A DNA stretch of 41,333 bases, taken from Candidatus Hydrogenedentota bacterium (GTDB lineage Bacteria > Hydrogenedentota > Hydrogenedentia > Hydrogenedentales > SLHB01). The position numbers and the translations under genes were made by a program. Positions 24,437-32,966 of this stretch are shown here, piece after piece; the stretch's first letter is position 1; every line of letters starts with the position of its first letter. Where the stretch lies: NCBI GenBank assembly GCA_019695095.1, contig JAIBAQ010000032.1, positions 1 through 41,333 on the forward strand. The letters run 5' to 3'. The notes beneath the pieces are model-generated. The model ran no database searches. It had not been told where the DNA came from and saw only the letters and a list, made by a program, of their open reading frames with translations.

Positions 24437-25246
24437 GTGAAGACATTGTCGGCAGTTCGCTTGGAGGATGTTCAGGCCGTTTATGGCGGGGCCGAGGGTA
24501 CGTTGTGGGAATTGCTGATGGGAGAACAAATCCACATCGGTGGATTCGAATCATCTCTGGATCTTGCGCAAAACGCTGGGATAGCACCCGGAATGCATGG
24601 AGTGGACCTTTGTTGCTGCACCGGAGCGGGGATGCGGTTTCTGTGTCGCGTGTGCGGCGTTGACCACATGACTGGCGTCGATGCCACCGAGCGCGTTGTG
24701 ACGCTTGGGCGGTCCCGTTGCGAGGCAGAAGGATTGGCAGACAGGATTGACTTCGTCCCCGGCTTGGCGACAGATACCGGACTGCAAGAGGGGAAGTTCG
24801 ATTTCGTGTGGGGGGAGGATGCCTGGTGTTACGTCGAGGACAAGCAAGCGCTGGTCGCCGAAGCGGCGCGACTGGTGAGGCCGGGCGGCGTTGTTGCATT
24901 CACGGATTGGATTGAAGGAGAAGCGGGACTTTCACAAGAAGAATCGGAGCGATTCCTGTCCTTCATGAAGTTTCCGTCGCTGTGGGACCGCGAGACGTAT
25001 TTGGAGGCGTTGGAGGCGAGCGGATGCATCCCGCAAATTGCGGCGGATACAGGGCGCTTTGGCCCATTTGCGCAACTGTATTCGACGCTTCTGTCGTCGC
25101 AGTTTCGGCTGGATGCATTGAAGATAATTGGCTTCGATGAAACGGTCATGCGGGCCATCGAAGGCGAGATGGCGTTTGTCGTCGAATTGGCGCAAGCGGG
25201 GAAGATAGCACAAGGCCTATTCGTCGCGCGCAAGAGTGGCGGATAA
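24437..25246 (+). CDS. SAM-dependent methyltransferase (class I)
   Basis: This methyltransferase of about 269 residues starts at GTG 24437 with AAAGGA 7 bases upstream; an in-frame ATG at 24374 with GGAGG is a possible longer start. The N-terminus has LWELLMGEQIHIGGFESSLD. The SAM-binding motif I is GVDLCCCTGAGMRFL, motif II is GVDATERVV, and WGEDAWCYVEDK with LVRPGGVVAFTDW are the later class I motifs. The protein belongs to the group near sarcosine/dimethylglycine-type methyltransferases by general look. It is directly followed by three dehydratase-like genes, so it probably modifies the same substrate or a cofactor of that system. The substrate is not identifiable from sequence. Confidence 0.85.
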   Translation: MKTLSAVRLEDVQAVYGGAEGTLWELLMGEQIHIGGFESSLDLAQNAGIAPGMHGVDLCCCTGAGMRFLCRVCGVDHMTGVDATERVVTLGRSRCEAEGLADRIDFVPGLATDTGLQEGKFDFVWGEDAWCYVEDKQALVAEAARLVRPGGVVAFTDWIEGEAGLSQEESERFLSFMKFPSLWDRETYLEALEASGCIPQIAADTGRFGPFAQLYSTLLSSQFRLDALKIIGFDETVMRAIEGEMAFVVELAQAGKIAQGLFVARKSGG

Positions 25247-25259
25247 GGGAGAGCGCATC

Positions 25260-26471
25260 GTGAACACGTGTGATTCGGTATCCACGAAACCTTCCTGCGG
25301 CAGCAATAACGGGGCCGTTGCGGATTCGGGCGACCCCCTGGGGTGGTTTGCGAATACGATTTCGCACAGCCTGACCTACGCCCAAATCCAGCGCGCGCAA
25401 GGCCGGCCGATTGTGGGGATGATGTGCGAGTTCACCCCGCGTGAACTTATTATGGCGGCGGGCGCCATACCGGTGTGCCTGTGCGCGGGGTCCGCGGCCA
25501 CGATTCCCGCGGCGGAACGGCATCTGCCCGCGAATCTCTGTCCCATGATCAAATCCGCATACGGCTACCATGTGGAACGGTCGAATCCGTTTCTCGAAAT
25601 GTCGGACCTGATCGTTGCGGAGACAACCTGCGACGGCAAGAAGAAGATGTATGAGTTGATGGCCGAATCGAGAGCGATGCATGTGGTTCAACTTCCACAT
25701 GAGCAAAATGGGAAAGACGCCCTCGAATACTGGGTTAACGAGCTGTATTGCCTGAAGGAGGCGCTTGAGCGGAGATTCAAGATAGAGATTGACGAGACCA
25801 GACTGCGCGAGTCCATACACACGATGAATCGTGAGCGTTCGTTACGTCGAAGACTGGCTCAGTTGATGAAGCGCGACGCGCCGCCTTTGACGGGGAGGCA
25901 ACTCGCGCAACTGCGCTCGAATACTTCCGGAATCCCCGAGGACCTCCGGCAATACGAGCGGGCCTTGGCCATGCTGGAAGGACGTGAGGCGTGCCCCAAA
26001 ACGGCGAAGAAGGTGCGTGTACTGCTGACCGGTGTTCCAATGGCGTTCGGGGCCGAACGTGTGCTCGACATAATCGAAGGCTCTGGGGGGCTTGTCGTTT
26101 GTACGGAGAGCTGTACGGGACTGAAGCCGATCTATGAAGACGTCGACATTGACGCGCCGGATCTCATGCGCGCTCTCGCGACCAAGTACTTCCATTTACC
26201 GTGTTCCGTCATGTCGCGAAATACGGACCGTCTGGATCTTTTGCGCAACCTTGCGGTCGAGTACCGGCCCGATTGTGTCGTCGAGCTTATTTGGCAGGCG
26301 TGTTTAACGTATGATGTTGAGTCCTTCTACGTGAAACGTCTCGCGGAGGAGGAGCTTCAGATTCCGTATCTTCGTATCGAGACCGATTATGCTCCGGCGG
26401 ACTCGGCGCGCATTCAAGTGCGCGTCGAAGCTCTGCTTGAAACGGCCAAAGGACGTAAACAGCGAGTTTGA
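25260..26471 (+). CDS. 2-hydroxyacyl-CoA dehydratase/benzoyl-CoA reductase-like protein A (HgdB family)
   Basis: This 403-residue HgdB/BcrC-family subunit starts at GTG 25260 with AAGGGA 9 bases upstream; a GTG at 25236 would overlap the methyltransferase. Family hallmarks are FTPRELIMAAGAIPVCLCAG, the cluster cysteines in LPANLCPMIKSAYGY, ETTCDGKKKMYEL and LIWQACLTYDVES, and the C-terminal IPYLRIETDY...RVEALLE. Such proteins hold a 4Fe-4S or double-cubane cluster and accept electrons from an ATP-driven activator. All three cluster cysteines are present, so it should be active. The substrate is unknown. Confidence 0.88.
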   Translation: MNTCDSVSTKPSCGSNNGAVADSGDPLGWFANTISHSLTYAQIQRAQGRPIVGMMCEFTPRELIMAAGAIPVCLCAGSAATIPAAERHLPANLCPMIKSAYGYHVERSNPFLEMSDLIVAETTCDGKKKMYELMAESRAMHVVQLPHEQNGKDALEYWVNELYCLKEALERRFKIEIDETRLRESIHTMNRERSLRRRLAQLMKRDAPPLTGRQLAQLRSNTSGIPEDLRQYERALAMLEGREACPKTAKKVRVLLTGVPMAFGAERVLDIIEGSGGLVVCTESCTGLKPIYEDVDIDAPDLMRALATKYFHLPCSVMSRNTDRLDLLRNLAVEYRPDCVVELIWQACLTYDVESFYVKRLAEEELQIPYLRIETDYAPADSARIQVRVEALLETAKGRKQRV

Positions 26472-26472
26472 T

Positions 26473-27396
26473 ATGCCGACGACAAACATCCCCATCGCCT
26501 ACGTGTCGCCCTTTATACCTCGCGAGTGGGTCGCGGCACACGGTTGCACGCCCATCCGCGTAACGGCACGTGCCGCGCGCGGAACCACATTCGATGGTCA
26601 AGGCGTCTGCTACTTTTGCCATTCCTTGGCAGAATCCATGATGCAAGTGGAGGAAGCGGCGGCTGTGGTGATGGCGACCACGTGCGATCAGATGCGCCGC
26701 ATGGCGGAACGCCTATCCACCGAACTCTCGAAGCCGGTCTTTCTCATGAATGTTCCCGCGACGTGGCGAACTGAGACTGCGCGCACGATCTATCGCGACG
26801 AATTGCGGCGCTTGGGCGACTTCTTGGTGGAACTCGGAGGGCGCCGCCCATCGGTAGACGAGTTCGTCGCCGCGGCGAACGCATGCGGTCAACGCGCCGA
26901 CGATCTATTGTACTCGCGCGGAGGCAATTTCAATTCCGCCGAATCCAGGGGAGACTCGATTCCAATTCTTCTTTTGGGAAGTCCTGACTTGCGGGAGCAT
27001 GAAGAGCTTGTCGAGTGTATTCGCCAAGCGGGAGGTCACGTCGAGGTCGATGGGCGGGAGGGCGTAGAACGCACGTACCCGTTGTCCATCGACAAGGTGC
27101 TCGCGGAACAAGACCCCATCGAGGCGATGGTCGATGCGTACTTCGATCAGATTCCAGGGGCATTCCGCAGGCCGAACGACGCGCTATACACGTGGGTGGA
27201 GCAGGTTGTGAAGACGCGGGGCATCTGCGGGGCAATCGTTGGGCACTATGTGTCGTGCGACCCCTGGCATGCGGAGAGCCACCGGCTTAAGGAACGATTG
27301 GACATACCATGTCTTGTGCTTGACTACGACGAATGCCCTGATATCAGCGAGCGCGCAAAGGGGCGAATTCATGCGTTTATGGAGACCCTGCGATGA
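26473..27396 (+). CDS. 2-hydroxyacyl-CoA dehydratase-like protein B
   Basis: This 307-residue HgdB-family protein starts at ATG 26473, one base after the stop of protein A. It has FIPREWVAAHGCTPIRV, cluster-type cysteines in GVCYFCHSLAES and MATTCDQMRRMAE, and HYVSCDPWHAESHRLKERL, followed by CLVLDYDECPD in place of the usual lEtDy. It is shorter than protein A, mainly in the middle region. It may form a heterodimer with A or C; that is inference from coupling. Confidence 0.85.
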   Translation: MPTTNIPIAYVSPFIPREWVAAHGCTPIRVTARAARGTTFDGQGVCYFCHSLAESMMQVEEAAAVVMATTCDQMRRMAERLSTELSKPVFLMNVPATWRTETARTIYRDELRRLGDFLVELGGRRPSVDEFVAAANACGQRADDLLYSRGGNFNSAESRGDSIPILLLGSPDLREHEELVECIRQAGGHVEVDGREGVERTYPLSIDKVLAEQDPIEAMVDAYFDQIPGAFRRPNDALYTWVEQVVKTRGICGAIVGHYVSCDPWHAESHRLKERLDIPCLVLDYDECPDISERAKGRIHAFMETLR

Positions 27397-28787
27397 GTGT
27401 GCCTCCTGCAAAGATATCGTTTGCCGAATGGGAAACGCGGTTTGAATCGTGTTCCGGGTCCGCCCCGGATACGGATGGGCTTGTCCCCTTGAGCCGCCAC
27501 CTTCGCGAGGGCGATGCGCGTCTGCCGAAGCTACAGTACGACAATTCCGTCGCGGCGTTGCGACTATGGAACTTGGTTCTCGGCGAGGAAGACCGTCTTC
27601 ACGAGGCGCGCGTAGCAGGCAAGAAGATCGTGGGAACCATGAAGGACCTGGGCACGATCCCCTTGATTGCATATGCCGCGCCAAATCTCGTCGCGTTTTA
27701 TCCCGACGGCGCATGGTGGACGCCCTGCATAATGGAGGACAGCACCGGTCTTCTGCCTGTCGCGGATTCGCTAGGCTTGGGAGATTCCTTCTGCCCGGTT
27801 CGGGCGATGGTGGGAGCATTCGTCACGCGCGCGCATTTCCCGTTGCCGGATATGCTTGTGTGCAGTGTGGGAGCCACCTGCGACGATTTTTCCGCGATTG
27901 CGCAACGCCTTGAAGGGTTAGGGTACCCCATCGTGTGGTGGGAAATGCCTCACCGCCGCCGGCCTTTGAACGGGGAAGAATCCGTTGAATTGGCCGCGCC
28001 TCATCGCGCGCCCGTGCGGTTGATGCAGTATGTGATAAAGGAGTTGGAACGCATCCGCGAACTCCTGAGCGATTTGTCCGGCTACAGCATCAATGACGAA
28101 GCCTTGATGCAGAGTATCCGCAAGGCTAACCGCATTCGCGCGGTGCTCCGGGAATTGCGCGAGCTTGCCTTCACCGCAGATCCTTGCCCGTTGCCGGCCC
28201 TTGAGGTGATGCTTGCGGAGATGTTAGCCATTCATTTTTGTTCCGACCCCGCACAGTCCGAATCGATCTTGGATGACTTGCTTACGACGGTAAAGTCGCG
28301 CGCCGCTTCCAAGCAAGGAGTCTTGCCTGAAGGTGCGGTTCGCGTGTTTTGGGTGAACCCCGTAGCGGACCTTCGCGTACTGAATGTGCTGGAAGAGAGC
28401 GGAGGACGGCTATGCGGCACCGACTTCATGTTTGGTCATGCCATAGAGCCAATCCCGCAAGACACTTCTCCCATGGAAGCGTTGGCGCGAATGGCACTTT
28501 CCGATCCCATGGTTGGGACCACTGCAGATCGCGCCCTCGCGATTTGTCAGGAAGCGGAGCGGCTGAAGGCGGAAGCCGTGGTCATCTCGCGAATTCCGGG
28601 CGCGAGTCATTGCACGTATGAAGGTCGCGCGATACGGACCATTGTTCAAGATCGTTTGGCGTTGCCGGTTGTGGAAATTGAGGTTCCTCCCGTGTGCGAT
28701 TCTCTGTTGCCCTCGTTGCGAACGAGACTGGAGGCCCTCATCGAGACGGTCCTGGAGAAGAGAGACTCATGCTTGTCGCAGGCGTAG
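27393..28787 (+). CDS. 2-hydroxyacyl-CoA dehydratase-like protein C
   Basis: This 464-residue protein overlaps the stop of protein B (ATGA). It has an N-terminal extension of about 65 residues (FAEWETRFESC...VAALRLWNLVLGEEDR). The HgdB-type core follows, with DSFCPVRAMVGAFV, VCSVGATCDDFSAIAQRL and a C-terminal SHCTYEGRAIRTIVQDRL. The final electron-cluster region is more diverged than in A. It is probably the third member of a heteromeric or chain-like complex, which is unusual because known systems use two such subunits. Confidence 0.82.
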   Translation: MSVPPAKISFAEWETRFESCSGSAPDTDGLVPLSRHLREGDARLPKLQYDNSVAALRLWNLVLGEEDRLHEARVAGKKIVGTMKDLGTIPLIAYAAPNLVAFYPDGAWWTPCIMEDSTGLLPVADSLGLGDSFCPVRAMVGAFVTRAHFPLPDMLVCSVGATCDDFSAIAQRLEGLGYPIVWWEMPHRRRPLNGEESVELAAPHRAPVRLMQYVIKELERIRELLSDLSGYSINDEALMQSIRKANRIRAVLRELRELAFTADPCPLPALEVMLAEMLAIHFCSDPAQSESILDDLLTTVKSRAASKQGVLPEGAVRVFWVNPVADLRVLNVLEESGGRLCGTDFMFGHAIEPIPQDTSPMEALARMALSDPMVGTTADRALAICQEAERLKAEAVVISRIPGASHCTYEGRAIRTIVQDRLALPVVEIEVPPVCDSLLPSLRTRLEALIETVLEKRDSCLSQA

Positions 28788-29536
28788 ACGCGGGATCGCG
28801 TGCCGTGAAGCTGGTCCTGTGGGACCGTGCCGAAGGCCGATCTCTGGCAGCGGGCATGCTGGATCAGGGTGTGCAGCAGGATGCTCTGGCCAACGACTTG
28901 CTGGAGCGTTTGTTGGCCGAGGCGGGTTGCAGCCGAGACGATTTGCGTGGTGTCGTCGCAACGGGCTATGGGCGAAACATAGTCAGTTTCGCGGACAGAA
29001 CCATCACGGAGATTACGTGTCATGCACACGGCGTCCGCCACGTGATGCCCGAAGCGCGCACCATCATTGATATCGGCGGACAAGACTGCAAAGTGATTCA
29101 TCTGGACGACCGCGGAAACGTCTACGACTTCTCCATGAACGACCGCTGCGCGGCGGGAAGCGGGCGCTTCTTGGAGATGGTGGCGTCGCGGCTGGACGTC
29201 AGTCTGAACCACTTGGCCGAACTCTCGAATCGAAGCGCGTCGCCTGCTGCTATCAGCAGCATGTGTGTCGTCTTCGCGGAAACGGAGATTGTCGGCCTGC
29301 TTGCCACCGGCACACCTTCCGAAGACATCGTCGCAGGCGTGTTGCAATCGCTGGCGCGGCGCGTGGCCGGCATGATGGGCCGCGTCAAAGACGGCCCAGT
29401 TGTCTTCACTGGAGGAGCCGCTCAGATTTCGGGATTGGTAGATGCCCTGGAAGAGGCTTTGGAACGGCCGGTTATCGTTGCTCCGGAACCGCAAATGACC
29501 GGCGCATTGGGCGCCGCGCTTAACGCATTGCAGTAG
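28769..29536 (+). CDS. ATP-dependent activator of 2-hydroxyacyl-CoA dehydratase (HgdC/BcrD family)
   Basis: This 255-residue homodimeric ASKHA-fold ATPase couples ATP hydrolysis to low-potential electron transfer through one 4Fe-4S cluster. It has GVDAGSRAVKLVLWD, DIGGQDCKVIHL, NDRCAAGSGRFLEM and SSMCVVFAETE (the two cluster cysteines), and a C-terminal FTGGAA phosphate motif. The ATG (28769) overlaps the end of protein C by 19 bases. Its 3' end overlaps the convergent ArnT-like gene by 17 bases. Confidence 0.93.
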   Translation: MLVAGVDAGSRAVKLVLWDRAEGRSLAAGMLDQGVQQDALANDLLERLLAEAGCSRDDLRGVVATGYGRNIVSFADRTITEITCHAHGVRHVMPEARTIIDIGGQDCKVIHLDDRGNVYDFSMNDRCAAGSGRFLEMVASRLDVSLNHLAELSNRSASPAAISSMCVVFAETEIVGLLATGTPSEDIVAGVLQSLARRVAGMMGRVKDGPVVFTGGAAQISGLVDALEEALERPVIVAPEPQMTGALGAALNALQ

Positions 29537-31472
29537 CGGACGGGGCGGGGGGTTGGTGCTTTTGTGCTTCGAGAAGCTTTGCGCCTGCGGTGTTGGCGAG
29601 TAGCAGGACGAAGCGGCTACCTACCGACTCGCGGCCTACCAGGGGGAATGCGCACATGCGCGGCGCGAAGGACAGCAGCCACTTCCAGTCTTTCTCTTGT
29701 ACCACCATGAACGCAGGGCCACCAGTCTCGAATTGCGCGGCGAATTCTTCTGTGATGCGCGTCAATTCCATCTTGAAGTGATCCGCGTACTTGGATTTCC
29801 CGGCCATGAATGCGAAAGCTTCGTCGCGGCGCGCTTGAAGGGCAGACTTTTCGGCATCGGTTACGTGAGCCAAGTCCGCGACCGGAACGTTATCGAACGC
29901 GCGCAGCAATATGGACCCAAGATACTTGGTGTCTTCCAAACCCTCCAACGCATCGACACCCGGCGGTGGCTCAATTGGCCACTCGTCGACGAGGAAATCC
30001 GTCTGGAAATGCTTCGTGTAGAAGATGTAGGCCTCCGAAGAAAATCGCACGGAGTAGAACCGGTACTCTGTGCCTGCGTCGGTGAGCTGGCGCAGCGGCG
30101 CACAGAATTCGGCTGCCCCTTTGAAGGTGTTAATGAAAGGAAAGAGCAGCACGGCCATGACCAGATAGAGCCCTGCGACGTGCCCGGCCATCGCGAAATG
30201 AACCGCGCGGCCTTGCTTTCGAATTGTGGCAATGAGCGCATGGACCCCAAACAATAGGGCGCAAACGGCAAGCGCAACAATTCGTTTCCAGTCGTCGCTT
30301 TGCACGATTTGCTGCAATGTCGCCGTTTCGATCTCGATATCAGGATGTGAGACTGCGTAATGCGGCGCGGCAAAGATCCCAATGGCGAAGACGAGCAACA
30401 GCAGAGTCCACACCGAACCGATGGTTCGCCGCAAGGCGGTAAGGTTCTGGCGATCGGCCAATTGAATGATCGTGGTGGCTAGCAGGATTGCGAAGGCCGG
30501 CGCCAACGGCAAAATGTATATCGCGCGCTTGCCTGCGCTGATGGTGAAGAACACGAGCGCGGGCAGGGTCCAATACAGAAGAAGGCGCATGCCATCGCCT
30601 TCCTTGCGCCGCTGCCAAATCGCAAAGACAGTCCAAGGGAGAAACAGCGTCCACGGAAACAGATCCGCGGGCACGTTCACGAGATAGAACCAAAACGGCT
30701 CCGCTTTGCTCACTCCGAGGAAGAACCGCCCAATGGTCTGGCGGAACAGATTCGCGCCGATGCCCTCTTGGACAGCGCTGGCAACTTCGGGCGCTGCCAT
30801 CAAGCGTGCCGGTATGTACCACAACGCGATAGCCACCACGACAAACAAAAGTCCCATGCCCAGCCGAACTTGCCTACGCTCTGCTTTGCGTCCCCAATAG
30901 AAAAAGACGATTAGGAGAATAGGGAAGACAATTCCAGGAGGGCCTTTTGCGTAAACGGCGGCAGCAATGGCCGCGTAGAAGGTAATGAGCCAGGATCGCT
31001 TCTTCGATTCATGGAACATCCAGAATGCGTATAAAGCAATTGCGAGGCATCCCGTCAGGACCATGTCTATCTGTGCTGTGCGCGCCTGCCACCAGAACCG
31101 GGCCGAGGTCATCAGCACGATGCTGGCAAGCAGTGCGGTGCGCAGGCCGTATAGCCTTTCGGCGAGCAGGAACGTACACAACAACGTTGTCAGAGCGCCC
31201 AGCACGGACGGAATGCGCGCAGTCGTCTCCGTCACGTCGCCAAAGGGCGCGGAAAGCGCGGCGATCATCCAGAAGAAGAGCGGCGGTTTCTCTTTGTAGG
31301 GCTGGCCGTTGACATGCAGGACGATCCAGTTTCCGTCCTGCAGAGCCTCGCGCGCCACCTGGCCAAAACGCGGCTCATCGGCCGGCCACAGTTCGTATCC
31401 GCCGAGGTTGGCTGCAAAGAGCAGCGCGCCAAACGCTAGAAGCGCGATGAGTACAATGTGCCGGTAGGACAT
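29520..31472 (-). CDS. ArnT/PMT-family glycosyltransferase
   Basis: This 650-residue polytopic GT83/PMT-type enzyme moves a sugar from a polyprenyl-phosphate carrier to lipid A or another envelope acceptor. The conserved acidic motif WPADEPRFGQVAREAL lies in the first outside loop. ARFWWQARTAQIDMVLTG, YAKGPPGIVFP and GKRAIYILPLAPAFAI are typical. About ten to twelve membrane helices precede a C-terminal soluble domain of about 180 residues. It follows the LAB_N protein and GT2 gene in one minus-strand unit, which supports sugar transfer from undecaprenyl phosphate. The exact sugar is unknown. Confidence 0.9.
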   Translation of the reverse strand: MSYRHIVLIALLAFGALLFAANLGGYELWPADEPRFGQVAREALQDGNWIVLHVNGQPYKEKPPLFFWMIAALSAPFGDVTETTARIPSVLGALTTLLCTFLLAERLYGLRTALLASIVLMTSARFWWQARTAQIDMVLTGCLAIALYAFWMFHESKKRSWLITFYAAIAAAVYAKGPPGIVFPILLIVFFYWGRKAERRQVRLGMGLLFVVVAIALWYIPARLMAAPEVASAVQEGIGANLFRQTIGRFFLGVSKAEPFWFYLVNVPADLFPWTLFLPWTVFAIWQRRKEGDGMRLLLYWTLPALVFFTISAGKRAIYILPLAPAFAILLATTIIQLADRQNLTALRRTIGSVWTLLLLVFAIGIFAAPHYAVSHPDIEIETATLQQIVQSDDWKRIVALAVCALLFGVHALIATIRKQGRAVHFAMAGHVAGLYLVMAVLLFPFINTFKGAAEFCAPLRQLTDAGTEYRFYSVRFSSEAYIFYTKHFQTDFLVDEWPIEPPPGVDALEGLEDTKYLGSILLRAFDNVPVADLAHVTDAEKSALQARRDEAFAFMAGKSKYADHFKMELTRITEEFAAQFETGGPAFMVVQEKDWKWLLSFAPRMCAFPLVGRESVGSRFVLLLANTAGAKLLEAQKHQPPAPSATAMR

Positions 31473-31475
31473 GGT

Positions 31476-32177
31476 TTACTCAGCCATCTCCGCGTCACTC
31501 TCACCCATTTGTTTGCCCCGGTGATTGAAGTAGATGTTCCGTATGTAAACAAAGAGATTGGTCACCATCCCTACAGCATACACCCATTCGCTGCGATGCC
31601 AGTAACAGGCGAACTGAAGTAACGTAGCGACCACGGAGATATGCCAGAAGATATGCGGCACAACGCTCTTGCGTTTCAACTCCGTAGCAATCCATTGGAT
31701 AAGGAAGCGGCTGCCAAATAGCAGGGCACCCACGGAGCCAATCGCGATCCAGAACCACGTTTCGGTGGCTTCTTTGCCCGATGCCGCCTGCGTGATCTCG
31801 TATTCGCGACGCCAGATAAGGGCCAGAAGCACCAACGCCACAACCGTGATGAGGCCAATGACACCTTGAAACGCGAGTCCTTTGGTTCGGGTCAGCGTTC
31901 CTTTCTCCCGCCAAATGTGAATAAGATTGCGGGAGTAGATGACGCTGTTAAGACTGAAACTGAGCGCACCAACGGGCGACTGCTCGTGGACGGCGTATAA
32001 AAGCAGCATGATGGCGCCCACGCTGCTCATATACCAGAACGACACCGGCATCACGCTGCGCCCCGCGCGTTCCGAAGCCCACCACTGCAGGTAGAAGCGG
32101 CTGAAGAAGATCAATCCACCGGTCACGCCCAGGGCGGTCCACAACACGTACGACAACGTCAGCGGCTGAGAATCCAT
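31476..32177 (-). CDS. Double LAB_N (lipid A biosynthesis N-terminal-like) membrane protein
   Basis: This 233-residue membrane protein contains two copies of the LAB_N unit. The first is FFSRFYLQWWASERAGRSVMP with FWYMSSVGAIMLLLYAV; the second is LFGSRFLIQWIATELKRKSVVP with FWHISVVATLLQFACYW. Each ends with an RN motif (SRNLIHIWRE and IRNIYFNHR). The family is found next to GT2 and ArnT-like enzymes and may act in flipping or handling the lipid-linked sugar. It lies 2 bases from the GT2 stop and 3 bases from the ArnT-like start. Confidence 0.88.
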   Translation of the reverse strand: MDSQPLTLSYVLWTALGVTGGLIFFSRFYLQWWASERAGRSVMPVSFWYMSSVGAIMLLLYAVHEQSPVGALSFSLNSVIYSRNLIHIWREKGTLTRTKGLAFQGVIGLITVVALVLLALIWRREYEITQAASGKEATETWFWIAIGSVGALLFGSRFLIQWIATELKRKSVVPHIFWHISVVATLLQFACYWHRSEWVYAVGMVTNLFVYIRNIYFNHRGKQMGESDAEMAE

Positions 32178-32179
32178 GG

Positions 32180-32896
32180 CTACTCTTCACCTTCCACTCG
32201 GAATGTCACGTATCGCATGGACAGCCAGCGGACTCCAATCAGGTCATGAATGCCTCGCCACAGACGATTCCCGATTCCGTACTTCGATACTCCGTGGATG
32301 CGTGGGTGATGGGTCACCGGGGATTCGGCGATGGTTAACCCGCCGTTACGGACCATTACGGCGAAGTAGCGGTGCACGCCGTTAAAGGGGATGATGTGCT
32401 CCACGCATACCTTGCGGAAACCTTTGCTGCCGCAACCCGCGTCGCGAATACCGTCATCGATAATCTTGCGCCGTACGGCATTCGCAATCTTGCTCGACAT
32501 CTTGCGCACCCACGTGTCCTGCCGCTTTTCGCGATATCCGCACACGCAATCGAATTCTTTGAGCAGATCGAGAAACTTCGGGAAGTCACACGGATCGTTC
32601 TGAAGATCGCCGTCGAGTGTAAGGATGTACTCCCCGCGCGCACGGCGCATACCCGCCACGAGCGCTGCCGACTGGCCGCGGTTTTGCACCAAGTGAATGG
32701 GCCGCACACGCGGATTCTGCGCATTCGCTTCTTCGAGTTGCTTCCGTGTTCCGTCCTTGCTTCCATCGTTTACGAACACGCATTCATAGTCGTATTCCGG
32801 CAATCTCGCGAATACGGCCTCTATTTTCTTCACCAGCGGCGCAACGTTCTCTTCCTCGTTGTAGAACGGCACGACCACCGAAACCAAGACTTGCAT
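32180..32896 (-). CDS. GT2 polyprenyl-phosphate glycosyltransferase (DPM1/ArnC-like)
   Basis: This 238-residue GT-A fold enzyme has VSVVVPFYNEEENVAPLV, VFVNDGSKDGTRKQLEEA, and the DxD-type motif LTLDGDLQNDPCDF, followed by GCGSKGFRKV. It lacks the C-terminal membrane helices of ArnC/GtrB, so it is closer to soluble DPM1-like enzymes. It makes the polyprenyl-phosphate sugar used by the ArnT-like enzyme downstream. The start ATG (32896) is preceded by GGGGG 6 bases upstream, which lies within a hairpin. Confidence 0.9.
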   Translation of the reverse strand: MQVLVSVVVPFYNEEENVAPLVKKIEAVFARLPEYDYECVFVNDGSKDGTRKQLEEANAQNPRVRPIHLVQNRGQSAALVAGMRRARGEYILTLDGDLQNDPCDFPKFLDLLKEFDCVCGYREKRQDTWVRKMSSKIANAVRRKIIDDGIRDAGCGSKGFRKVCVEHIIPFNGVHRYFAVMVRNGGLTIAESPVTHHPRIHGVSKYGIGNRLWRGIHDLIGVRWLSMRYVTFRVEGEE

Positions 32897-32902
32897 GGGA
32901 TA

Positions 32903-32922
32903 CCCCCGTTTGCCAAAGGGGG
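32903..32922 (-). promoter_or_regulatory. Hairpin covering the GT2 ribosome-binding site, next to a TATAAT box
   Basis: CCCCC and GGGGG (32903-32907 and 32918-32922) pair around a 10-base loop. On the minus strand the GGGGG closest to the ATG is the only candidate ribosome-binding site. A perfect TATAAT (32930-32925, minus) lies just upstream but its -35 is poor. Confidence 0.4.
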
Positions 32923-32966
32923 CTATTATAGCTGTCCCGAGTCAGGCCGAGCCAATTTGACATTTT

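Noticed and set aside
24437-29536. Benzoyl-CoA reductase operon.
   Set aside because: Class I reductase needs two activator-type subunits and nearby aromatic degradation genes. Only one activator is present and no such pathway gene is seen.
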